From positions 34,707 through 98,706 of the forward strand of contig CAYUUX010000002.1 of the NCBI GenBank assembly GCA_964448085.1: DNA of 64,000 bases, given 5' to 3'. Below, one piece after another: positions 25,745 through 33,640 of this stretch. Within the stretch, counting starts at the first letter, position 1; each line of letters starts with the position of its first letter. The translations under genes were made by a program, and so were the position numbers. Source of the DNA: CAIJMI01 sp964448085. Its GTDB lineage: Bacteria > Patescibacteriota > Microgenomatia > UBA10105 > UBA927. The notes beneath the pieces are model-generated. The model saw only the letters and a list, made by a program, of their open reading frames with translations, ran no database searches and had not been told where the DNA came from.

Positions 25745-27994
25745 ATGGAAAAAACATATTCAGCAAAACACGTAGAGCAGGATATCTACCGCATGTGGGA
25801 GGAAGGCGGTTATTTTACCCCAACAATTGATCCATCAAAAAAACCTTTTACGATCCTTCTCCCCCTTCCGAACGCAAATGATCCCATGCATATGGGCCAC
25901 GCAATGTTCACGGTTCAGGACATTCTTGTCCGATACCATAGAATGAAGGGAGACCCGACCTTGTGGCTTCCCGGCGGGGATCATGCGGGTATAGAAACCC
26001 AATTCGTTTTTGAAAAAAAACTGGCAAAAGAAGGAAAAAGCAGATTCGATTTTGATCGTGACACCCTGTACAAAATGATTGCAGAGTTTGTCGACGAAAA
26101 TAAAACCATCAATCGTGATCAAATGAAACGATTGGGATTTTCACTCGACTGGACTAGGTACCATTATAGTTTGGAGCCAAATATCATTGCGTTTGTTCTG
26201 GATACTTTTCGAAAACTCCACGACGACCATCTTTTGTATCGGGATGAAAAGCTCGTCAATTACTGTACTAAATGTGGTACCAGTTTTTCCGATCTTGAAG
26301 TTAAACACGTTGAAAAAATTGATAAGCTGTACTACATGAAGTACGGTCCTTTTGTTTTGGCAACGACTCGGCCGGAAACAAAATTCGGTGATACGGGAGT
26401 TGCTGTGCATCCAAAAGATAAACGGTACGTACGCTATATTGGGAAAGAAATAGAATTTGAGGGATTGAACGGCACCGTGAAAATGCGCGTCGTCGGCGAC
26501 GAGGCGGTTGATCCGACATTTGGTACGGGAGTTGTTAAAGTCACACCTGCTCATGACATGACGGATTGGGAAATCGGTCAGCGCCACAAACTCCCCATGA
26601 AACAAGTGATTGGTTTTGACGGCAAATTAACCGCAGATACCGGCCCATATGTAGGACTACGAGTAAAAGCGGCAAGAGAAAAAGTGGTGCAAGATCTGCA
26701 GGAACGCGGTTTGATTGACCATATTGACGATGCGTATGTGCATACCGTCGGAACCTGTTACAAATGTGGTTCTGTGTTGGAGCCCCTTCCACTTCCCCAG
26801 TGGTTTGTGAAGACAAAACCACTGGCAGAGCAAGCAATTGCGGCCGTGAAAGAGGGAAAGACGAAGGTTGTTCCTCTGGCGCGATTTGAAAAATTATATT
26901 TTGATTGGCTTGAGGGTATCCATGACTGGAATATCAGTCGACAAATTGTATGGGGTCCTCGCATACCCGTGTGGTATTGTGCTGATTGTACACCCACGCT
27001 TTCGATTACGTTCATTGATGCGTCGGGTAAGAAGATAAGTGGGATGATTTCCGATCTTCTTGGCACATATACCCTTGATGATATACGAAAAGGGTTGCAA
27101 TCGGTGGTTGCGCCCATCAGTGCAACATATACACTGGATAACACGCAGTGTTCAACATGTCATGGCTCGCATTTGATTCAAGAAACTGACACATTTGATA
27201 CGTGGTTTTTGTCCGGACAATGGCCTCTGACAACACTTGGATGTCCCGATAGTAAAGATTTTACCTACTTTTATCCAACAACGGTTTTGGATACTATGTG
27301 GGACATTCTTTTCTTTTGGGTTGCACGCATGATGATGTTTGGATTGTACAGAACAGGGAACGTTCCGTTTGAAGTCATACACCTGCACAGTCGTGTCGTT
27401 GACAATAAAGGTCAAAAAATGAGCAAAAGTAAAGGGAACGTTGTGAATCCTTTGGACATGGTCGATACGTACGGTGCAGACGCGCTCCGGATGGCATTAA
27501 TTTTTGGTTCTGCACCAGGCAGTGACATTGTTATGTCCGAAGACAAAGTTCGCGGTATGCGAAATTTTGCGAATAAACTTTGGAACATTACACGTTTGTT
27601 TACCATGAGCACAGAAGGTATGAGCGAGCAGCTTCCCGTTATTGCTTCCCCTGACGATGCGAACCTGACAGATGCCGACAAAAAAATACTCCAAACGCTC
27701 AACAGTGTTATAACTGACACAACGAGTTCTATTGAGCGGTATCGCCTTTCTGATGCAGCACAACTTCTGTACGACTTTCTGTGGCATACATTTGCAGATG
27801 TGTATCTTGAAGAAAATAAAAACAGGTATAAAGAAAAAGATACATATGCGCTTGCAGTATATCGCCATGTTTTGCTTGCAAGCCTTGCGCTTTTGCATCC
27901 GTTCATGCCGTTTGTAACGGAGCACTGTTATCAACAGTTGCAACACGCCACAAAAACACCTCTTATTACCGCCCCGTGGCCACAAGCACTCTAA
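25745..27994 (+). CDS. valS: Valine-tRNA ligase
   Basis: This 749-residue class I synthetase charges tRNA-Val and edits misactivated threonine. The HIGH motif is PMHMGHAMF and KMSKS is in GQKMSKSKGNVVNP. The GGDHAGIETQ segment is a valyl-specific version of the ATP-site loop, and TTRPETKFGD is in the editing domain. CTKCG, CYKCG and CSTC indicate knuckle-type zinc sites. It is shorter than E. coli ValRS (951) because the C-terminal coiled coil is absent. The ATG at 25745 has GAGG 5 nt upstream; a GTG 120 bp earlier is in frame but lacks this and would add an unusual extension. Confidence 0.95.
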   Translation: MEKTYSAKHVEQDIYRMWEEGGYFTPTIDPSKKPFTILLPLPNANDPMHMGHAMFTVQDILVRYHRMKGDPTLWLPGGDHAGIETQFVFEKKLAKEGKSRFDFDRDTLYKMIAEFVDENKTINRDQMKRLGFSLDWTRYHYSLEPNIIAFVLDTFRKLHDDHLLYRDEKLVNYCTKCGTSFSDLEVKHVEKIDKLYYMKYGPFVLATTRPETKFGDTGVAVHPKDKRYVRYIGKEIEFEGLNGTVKMRVVGDEAVDPTFGTGVVKVTPAHDMTDWEIGQRHKLPMKQVIGFDGKLTADTGPYVGLRVKAAREKVVQDLQERGLIDHIDDAYVHTVGTCYKCGSVLEPLPLPQWFVKTKPLAEQAIAAVKEGKTKVVPLARFEKLYFDWLEGIHDWNISRQIVWGPRIPVWYCADCTPTLSITFIDASGKKISGMISDLLGTYTLDDIRKGLQSVVAPISATYTLDNTQCSTCHGSHLIQETDTFDTWFLSGQWPLTTLGCPDSKDFTYFYPTTVLDTMWDILFFWVARMMMFGLYRTGNVPFEVIHLHSRVVDNKGQKMSKSKGNVVNPLDMVDTYGADALRMALIFGSAPGSDIVMSEDKVRGMRNFANKLWNITRLFTMSTEGMSEQLPVIASPDDANLTDADKKILQTLNSVITDTTSSIERYRLSDAAQLLYDFLWHTFADVYLEENKNRYKEKDTYALAVYRHVLLASLALLHPFMPFVTEHCYQQLQHATKTPLITAPWPQAL

Positions 27995-28003
27995 AGACTG
28001 TCT

Positions 28004-28924
28004 TTACAATGTTGGGGGTGTTGTTGGAAGAAGCGATGGAATCGGAATGACAGAGCCTTTCGTATTTCCAGTGAACACCAAAGTATTGACGATTGCGTTG
28101 AAGACCGTTTCATCGGACGCGAAATCTGCTGCAATGCCGCTTGGAGAAAAATGATTGATTTCCAACGATAGTGTATCGGAAACCTCAATCATGTATCCGC
28201 GCATTTGGGAAAACGCATATCCTCCGATTGTCGATCCGTTCGTTATATTGGTAAATTCCATAGCGGGTTTTCCTGCAACAGTTGTTGCCTTTGTCGTAAA
28301 AGCTTTTCCTCCAGCATCACTGATAATTTTTCCTCGAAAATCTGCGAGAACCTGTCCTGCGCCGCGAAGCGCTACGGTAAACCGCGTTCCGCCGGGAAGA
28401 TAGGTTCCTTGAGATCCGCACGCTGATCCGTCGCAGACAAGCGGAAGCACCGTGTTGGGAAGTTGGAGTTGAATTTCTTCGTACGGTTTTCTGGTTGTTC
28501 CGTTAAGGATATATTGCGCATTTGAGATAGTTGCAGATGGTGTGGTTGCCTTTGTTTCAGATGGATATGGCTCCGGTTGGAGTCCTATTTCCGTTGCTTG
28601 AGGCGCATCAGGTGGCGTAATTGAAGGTTTTGCCGTAATAGGTAACTGGATTTTCGGAGGTGAATTCAACAGATTTCGTATTAGGCCGCTTAAGGCAAAT
28701 CCTATGACAAACAACACGATAAAAAAGATGGCACCTTTGACAAAACCAAGAAATCCGGATCGTTTTTTTGGTGGTTCTTGTTGGGGTGTCGCGTCTGAAG
28801 GAGGACTTTGTTCGACAACAGGAGTGAGAATCGGTGTTTCCTCGTAGGTCATATCTGGGTGTTGCGATGAAGGAAATTCCACGGGTGATTGTGTTCCTGA
28901 AGGATTTGCGTTGGTATCATCCAT
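28004..28924 (-). CDS. Single-pass membrane protein of unknown function
   Basis: This 306-residue protein has a Pro/Ser/Thr-rich cytoplasmic N-terminus (about 1-70), a basic flank, one membrane helix (about 80-102) and an outside domain of ~200 residues. The domain starts with a Pro/Thr linker and contains a CDGSACG cysteine pair that could form a disulfide. I recognise no family. It lies 38 bp after the efp stop codon on the same strand and may be cotranscribed. Confidence 0.55.
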   Translation of the reverse strand: MDDTNANPSGTQSPVEFPSSQHPDMTYEETPILTPVVEQSPPSDATPQQEPPKKRSGFLGFVKGAIFFIVLFVIGFALSGLIRNLLNSPPKIQLPITAKPSITPPDAPQATEIGLQPEPYPSETKATTPSATISNAQYILNGTTRKPYEEIQLQLPNTVLPLVCDGSACGSQGTYLPGGTRFTVALRGAGQVLADFRGKIISDAGGKAFTTKATTVAGKPAMEFTNITNGSTIGGYAFSQMRGYMIEVSDTLSLEINHFSPSGIAADFASDETVFNAIVNTLVFTGNTKGSVIPIPSLLPTTPPTL

Positions 28925-28962
28925 ATGAAGATTATTGTTTCACGGGTGCTCGATGCTGTCAA

Positions 28963-29526
28963 TCACGCGCGCTCAACATAACTTCCGGTTTCCGGATCTA
29001 TTGCAATACGTTCCCCTTGTTTGATAAACAAAGGGACGGTGACAACGGCACCCGTTTCTACAACAACAGTCTTTGTTGCTCCTGATACGGTATTGCCCCG
29101 TGCGCCGTCGGTTGCCTCAGTAACCAACAGGCGTACTTTTTTGGGAAGCCGGATACCAATAGCTTCTTCTTCATGAATCAGCACCTGGTATGTGTCGTTG
29201 GGTTTGAGATATTTAACAAAATCCCCCAACAATACTCCTGGTACAGTCACCTGATCGAATGATACATTATCCATGAAAACGAACCCCTCACCTTCCGGAT
29301 ATAAATACTGCATTTCGTGCGTTTCAACCGGAAGCTCCTCGACAGATTCCCCGGATTTATAGGTAAATTCCTGAACTTTGCCCGTTTTGAGTGATTTGAG
29401 TCTGGTTCGTACAAACGCAGAACCCTTTCCCGGATTTACGTGTTGGAACTCCACGATTTGATGGGGTTCATCCTTAAATGTGACAAATAACCCCTTTTTG
29501 AATTCTGATGTAGAGATGATAGACAT
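28963..29526 (-). CDS. efp: Elongation factor P
   Basis: This 187-residue protein rescues ribosomes stalled at polyproline. The N-terminal KOW-like domain carries the modified loop NPGKGSAFVRTRLKS; the lysine in PGKG corresponds to E. coli K34, the beta-lysylation site. Two OB domains follow, ending in GERIAIDPETGSYVERA. The start at 29526 (MSIISTSEFKKG) fits the family, and a GATAAT box 7 bp upstream supports a separate leaderless transcript. The EpmA-like modification gene is immediately upstream on the same strand, so the lysine is probably lysylated. Confidence 0.95.
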   Translation of the reverse strand: MSIISTSEFKKGLFVTFKDEPHQIVEFQHVNPGKGSAFVRTRLKSLKTGKVQEFTYKSGESVEELPVETHEMQYLYPEGEGFVFMDNVSFDQVTVPGVLLGDFVKYLKPNDTYQVLIHEEEAIGIRLPKKVRLLVTEATDGARGNTVSGATKTVVVETGAVVTVPLFIKQGERIAIDPETGSYVERA

Positions 29527-29533
29527 GGAAGGT

Positions 29534-29539
29534 ATTATC
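29534..29539 (-). promoter_or_regulatory. -10 element, predicted leaderless start of efp
   Basis: Minus-strand GATAAT ends 7 bp before the efp ATG and lies between the epmA stop and efp. No Shine-Dalgarno is seen for efp. Confidence 0.5.
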
Positions 29540-29551
29540 GCACGAAGCGGA

Positions 29552-30589
29552 TCACTTTTCAAACAGATCTTTTGGTGGAAAAAATGTCGTATCGTTAATA
29601 TCCCTCGTATTTGCAAAGAGCATGCACAACCGGTCGATTCCCAATGCAATGCCGCTTGTCTCCGGCATCCCTACTCGAAGCGCTTCAATAAAATCATGAT
29701 CATATTCATACATGGTGTGACCTTTTTTTTGAATTTCTCGCATTTCTTTTTCAAACCGGCTTTTCTGTTCTTGCCAGTCAGTCAATTCTTCGTAGCAATC
29801 CGCAAGTTCAAGACCCTCAATATAAAGCTCAAAGCGCCTTGCAAAACGTGGATCGTTTACGTCTTTTTTCGCAAGTGCTGCGATAGACGATGGGAATCCA
29901 TAGAGGATCGTGGGATGGTTTTTCCCAATGTGTGGTTCAATCTCATTGAGAAAGATCTGATTATACAGTTCTTCCCATGTGGTGTTTGGCATGATTGTAT
30001 ATCCTTTTGCTTTTGCAAGCTTTTTTGCTTGCCGTATTGAAAAAAACGTATGGAGGTCGATATGTGCATAGCGTTGAAACGCTTCAGCTACAGAAATTCG
30101 TTCCCATTTTTTATTCAGGTCGCAGACATGGTGTTGGTATTGAAACTTTCCGCTTATCCCCAGGGAGGATGCGATTGACAGAAGGAGGTCTTGGCAATCC
30201 TTCATGATACGCTCGTATGCGTCTCCTACTCTATACCATTCCAGAATCGTAAATTCCGGAAGATGAGATTCGCTTTGATTTTCCGTATTGCGGAAGCTTT
30301 TGGTTATCGAATAACAATTGCCGATGCCCGCAACAATGAGTTTTTTTAGCGCCAATTCCGGGGATGTTGAAAGGTATGCACGCGTTTTGTTCCTTTGCCT
30401 ATCCAAAAGATCCGTTTCAAACACTTCAAGGTATGATTCCGCAGCGGGATAGCGGATAAGCATGGGGGTTTCAACCTCGTGAAATCGTCTGGTTTCAAAA
30501 AAAGAACGTATGGCTGTAATTACTTTTTCGCGAAGAAAATACTTGTCCCAGAGAGCGGGCGTGTTTTTCAGTTTTTGCCAGGTTTTCAT
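29552..30589 (-). CDS. epmA: EF-P lysyltransferase EpmA (GenX/PoxA, LysRS paralogue)
   Basis: This 345-residue class II synthetase-like protein lacks the anticodon-binding domain of LysRS, as EpmA does (about 325 residues). Motif 2 is in SFRNTENQSESHLPEFTIL and motif 3 in SGIALGIDRLCML. EpmA attaches lysine or beta-lysine to EF-P, and the efp gene lies 25 bp downstream. In E. coli the beta form is made by EpmB (a radical SAM aminomutase); no such gene is visible here, and the radical SAM gene at 20510 does not look like EpmB. It overlaps the upstream small membrane gene by 4 bp. Confidence 0.9.
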   Translation of the reverse strand: MKTWQKLKNTPALWDKYFLREKVITAIRSFFETRRFHEVETPMLIRYPAAESYLEVFETDLLDRQRNKTRAYLSTSPELALKKLIVAGIGNCYSITKSFRNTENQSESHLPEFTILEWYRVGDAYERIMKDCQDLLLSIASSLGISGKFQYQHHVCDLNKKWERISVAEAFQRYAHIDLHTFFSIRQAKKLAKAKGYTIMPNTTWEELYNQIFLNEIEPHIGKNHPTILYGFPSSIAALAKKDVNDPRFARRFELYIEGLELADCYEELTDWQEQKSRFEKEMREIQKKGHTMYEYDHDFIEALRVGMPETSGIALGIDRLCMLFANTRDINDTTFFPPKDLFEK

Positions 30590-30852
30590 CGCGCCCGCTT
30601 CTTCTTTACTGACATTTGTTTTGTTTTTTCAGAGGTAAACAGTTTTACGACAAATACCAAATAACAGATTTCTAGAATGCCCGCAGTGTTAATAAACAGG
30701 AGCGCTATAAACCACCATTTTTCCTCGCGACGGGCAGCGTGCCAAAGCGCTATGCCCTTCCATACCGAGCTCCAGAGAATTGTCGGAATAAATCCCCAAT
30801 GCAGCCACGGCGTGATCATCGCATTGGTTCCATACATCCAAGACCACCCCAT
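30586..30852 (-). CDS. Small membrane protein, DUF5652-like
   Basis: This 88-residue protein has two hydrophobic segments joined by a basic WHAARREEKWW loop, matching the small membrane proteins called DUF5652 in Patescibacteria, whose function is unknown. The ATG at 30852 is preferred because AAGGAGG lies 4 nt upstream; an in-frame ATG at 30873 has none. It overlaps the epmA start by 4 bp, so it is translationally coupled to EF-P modification. Confidence 0.7.
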   Translation of the reverse strand: MGWSWMYGTNAMITPWLHWGFIPTILWSSVWKGIALWHAARREEKWWFIALLFINTAGILEICYLVFVVKLFTSEKTKQMSVKKKRAR

Positions 30853-30876
30853 ATATCCTCCTTTCCAACCCATGTA

Positions 30877-31560
30877 TTATTTCATGAGCCGATAGATTTT
30901 TGCGTTATTTTTTAAATCAGTGAACCACGGCTGGAGCTTTTCGCCAATTTTTTGCGTAAGAATAGCCTCTTTTGCTTCACTGTTCATACCTGCTGCATCT
31001 GTTGCAGAGAGCATTGCCGCGTTGTCTTGCACATATGTAGCAATTTCCTCTTCACTAATGACGATGTCTTTTCCAAGCAGTGCCGTAAGCATCATTTGGA
31101 GTTTTATTTGATCGTCAAAATCGTTTTTGGTGATTCCCTGAAGCTTAAGTGCTTCGTCAAGGGATATACCACCAAAACTTTGAAGAATTTCTGCTTCTTT
31201 TGCCTCTATGTCCTTCTGGCCGATGGCAATTCCCTTTTTGGCAGCTTCATCAGCGATGAGGCGTTCCGCAATCATATTTTCAAGCGTTGTTGTTCCATAG
31301 CGGGCAACAAGAATCTTGTTTATATTCCATCGGAATATCGGTTTTCCGTTCACCATTGCAGCGACAATCAGTCCGCGGTTTATGGCAAGTAATCCAAGGA
31401 TAATAATACCAAGAACTATGGCGACCTTCGCGGTTTTCGGAAACCTGTGTTCACAACAACAAGATTTGTCTGTGCACTCAGGTTGTTTCGTTGGAAATTC
31501 CGTTGGAAGTTCAACTATACTTTTCAGTATTTTTTTACCCTTTTTGGGAGCTTTTGGCAT
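30877..31560 (-). CDS. Membrane-anchored SurA_N-like protein
   Basis: This 227-residue protein has a basic, Cys-containing cytoplasmic tail (CTDKSCCCEHRF, about 29-40), a membrane helix (about 45-68) and an outside helical domain. The segments TTLENMIAERLIADEAAKKGIAIG and DFDDQIKLQMMLTALLG are typical of the SurA/PrsA N-terminal chaperone region. No parvulin isomerase domain is present, so it is probably a folding helper rather than an isomerase. AAAGGAG lies 5-6 nt before the ATG. Confidence 0.75.
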   Translation of the reverse strand: MPKAPKKGKKILKSIVELPTEFPTKQPECTDKSCCCEHRFPKTAKVAIVLGIIILGLLAINRGLIVAAMVNGKPIFRWNINKILVARYGTTTLENMIAERLIADEAAKKGIAIGQKDIEAKEAEILQSFGGISLDEALKLQGITKNDFDDQIKLQMMLTALLGKDIVISEEEIATYVQDNAAMLSATDAAGMNSEAKEAILTQKIGEKLQPWFTDLKNNAKIYRLMK

Positions 31561-31641
31561 ACGATCTCCTTTGCAATATGGCAGCCAATAATATGCTCAA
31601 ATCCTATCATGTTTTTGCATGCGAAACAAGAAAGAGTTGCG

Positions 31642-32364
31642 TTATCTTTTTGAAGGGCAATACTTCCCTACTACACAGTGTAAACATTGTGGCTTGATTG
31701 CCTTACACACAGCGCGTCCATGATCAATGAGTTGGTATGTGAAGGATCCCCATAGTGTTTTTGGAATGATCAGTTGAAGTTCTTGTTCGATTTTTGACGG
31801 GTCGGCGTCTTTTTTGTAGTCCACACGGCGGATTGTTTCGTCGATATATACAGTACGCTTCCCCCCGATTCTATTTAGATTGATAAGTCGCAGGCGTTGG
31901 GAAAGACGAATGACGTGCGTATCTACTGCAATTCCTTCAATAATCCCATATGCGTTTGTCAAAACGACATTAGCCGTTTTTCGTGCAACACCCGGAAGCG
32001 TGAGCATCTCCTTCATCGTTTTTGGAACAGAACTGTTATAGTCGGAAATCAGAAGCCGTGCTGTGGCCTGGATATTTTTGGCCTTGGCACGGAAAAAACC
32101 TGTTGCATGTATGGAAGATTCCAGTTCGTAACTGTTGGCGTTTGCCATGTCCTGCATGGATGGAAATCGCGCAAAGAGATTTGGCGTGATTTTATTGACC
32201 ATGACATCGGTGCACTGAGCAGACAATATGACTGCAACCAGTAACTCCCATGGGGTGGTATATGTCAGGGCGATGTGTGCGTTTTGGTATTCCTTTGCAA
32301 GAGCAGTCAGAATCCGTGCAATTCTCGGGTCGTTTTTCTCTTGCGTATCCTTGCGTTTGGTCAT
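31642..32364 (-). CDS. nth: Endonuclease III
   Basis: This 240-residue DNA glycosylase/AP lyase removes oxidised pyrimidines. LPGVARKTANVVL is the helix-hairpin-helix with the catalytic lysine, and VDTHVIRLSQRL contains the catalytic aspartate. The C-terminal [4Fe-4S] site follows C-x6-C-x2-C-x5-C (CKAIKPQCLHCVVGKYC). The start at 32364 (MTKRKDTQEK) was chosen over in-frame upstream codons because AGGA and a possible TATTGT box lie just upstream. It stands alone on the minus strand. Confidence 0.94.
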   Translation of the reverse strand: MTKRKDTQEKNDPRIARILTALAKEYQNAHIALTYTTPWELLVAVILSAQCTDVMVNKITPNLFARFPSMQDMANANSYELESSIHATGFFRAKAKNIQATARLLISDYNSSVPKTMKEMLTLPGVARKTANVVLTNAYGIIEGIAVDTHVIRLSQRLRLINLNRIGGKRTVYIDETIRRVDYKKDADPSKIEQELQLIIPKTLWGSFTYQLIDHGRAVCKAIKPQCLHCVVGKYCPSKR

Positions 32365-32415
32365 ACAAATTCCTACAATAGTATCTATAGAAGGTGTATC
32401 ATTATCCTGTTCAGA

Positions 32416-32970
32416 ATGCAAAAAATACATTTCCCGCATATTTCCCGAATATTCTCCGCACACGTGTTTGTCCAGATTCAACGGGCAGCTTTATGGATCG
32501 GTGTACTTGGATTGGTTGGATATAACATTTTTGCTTCCATGTCTGGATTTATGCCTTATGAAGCAGAACGGAAAAACATACTCATGTTTCCTTTTATGGA
32601 AGAGTCATACACCAGACTTGGCGCTTCGCTTTATGATGTCGGAGAGATATATATGGCAAAACATGAGTTGGATATAGCGCAGGATGTTGCCTCAAAGACG
32701 ACTTCTTCGTCCGTTTTGGGTGCCTCTACCCCATCCGAAGCACTTTTTACTTCCTGGGAAACACAGAGAAACTCCTTGGCAACGACGTATGTGTTTTGGC
32801 AACACGTGGTTGATGAAAAGCCGGACTATCGGGACGCGTATGTATATCTCGCAACACTTGCCTATGCACTCCATATGCGTGAAGATGCCGTTTCTTATCT
32901 TGATGCAGCCTACGAACTGGATGCAAACAATGCTGTTATAAAACATCTTACAGAGGAAATAAAACGGTAA
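32416..32970 (+). CDS. Membrane-anchored TPR-like protein
   Basis: This 184-residue protein has one N-terminal membrane helix (about 22-42) and a tail that reads as TPR-type helices (YRDAYVYLATLAYALHM, EDAVSYLDAAYELDANNA). It is probably a scaffold at the membrane; partners are unknown. The start at 32416 places the ATG 6 bp after a TATCCT hexamer, consistent with a leaderless mRNA, and removes a long N-terminal stretch without family-like sequence. It is convergent with the L25 gene, 3 bp away. Confidence 0.6.
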   Translation: MQKIHFPHISRIFSAHVFVQIQRAALWIGVLGLVGYNIFASMSGFMPYEAERKNILMFPFMEESYTRLGASLYDVGEIYMAKHELDIAQDVASKTTSSSVLGASTPSEALFTSWETQRNSLATTYVFWQHVVDEKPDYRDAYVYLATLAYALHMREDAVSYLDAAYELDANNAVIKHLTEEIKR

Positions 32971-32973
32971 AGG

Positions 32974-33636
32974 TTATTCGGCGGGTTGTTCAGTTTTTTC
33001 TTCCGGAGCCTTCTCTTCTTCTGGTGTTGCAACTGTTCCTTCTGGAGTTGTTTCAACAGGTGGGGCCTCCGGTTCTTTTTCAACAACAAACGCACCAATT
33101 TTGGCAACTATCACTTCCCCATCAGTGAGCATTGTGACGTGCGATGGAACCGGGAGATTTGCCACAACGATTTGATCATTGACTGCGGCAAGGTGCGTAC
33201 AATCTACCTCAATTTTTTCTGGAAGTTCGGTTGGCAATGCTTCAACCTCCACATGATCAATAAGGCTTAAGAATATTCCTAGCTTTTCTTTTACAGCCAG
33301 AGGTTCCCCAATAAATTCCAACGGGATTTCTGCGTGCACCTTTTCCTTCAAGTCAACTTGGTGGAATTCAATATGAAGCACAGTGTTGTATACAGGATCT
33401 TTCTGAACGGTATGGACAAGAACGGGGTGGATTTTCCCTTCGATTGTCAGTTCGATAAGCCCCGTTTCCCCCGTTATTGCATACACCTTGGCAAACTGTG
33501 GTTCCCCAACTGTTATGCTGAGCGGTTGTGTAGTTTTTCCATATACCGTTGCCGGTATAAAACCAGTTGTCCGGAGTTTTTGAACCTTTTTTCCAGTGAC
33601 AGTTCTTGGTTCCGCAGGAAGTTTTTGTGTGCTCAT
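32974..33636 (-). CDS. rplY: Ribosomal protein bL25, long (CTC/TL5) form
   Basis: This 220-residue protein binds 5S rRNA. The N-terminal L25 domain (about 5-95) contains FIPATVYGKTTQPLSI and LHIEFHQVD. A second beta domain (about 96-185) matches the TL5/CTC extension, followed by an acidic Glu/Pro-rich tail (about 187-220). The start at 33636 has AAGGA 8-9 nt upstream. It is 4 bp behind the DUF4012 gene. Confidence 0.93.
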   Translation of the reverse strand: MSTQKLPAEPRTVTGKKVQKLRTTGFIPATVYGKTTQPLSITVGEPQFAKVYAITGETGLIELTIEGKIHPVLVHTVQKDPVYNTVLHIEFHQVDLKEKVHAEIPLEFIGEPLAVKEKLGIFLSLIDHVEVEALPTELPEKIEVDCTHLAAVNDQIVVANLPVPSHVTMLTDGEVIVAKIGAFVVEKEPEAPPVETTPEGTVATPEEEKAPEEKTEQPAE

Positions 33637-33640
33637 GGTG

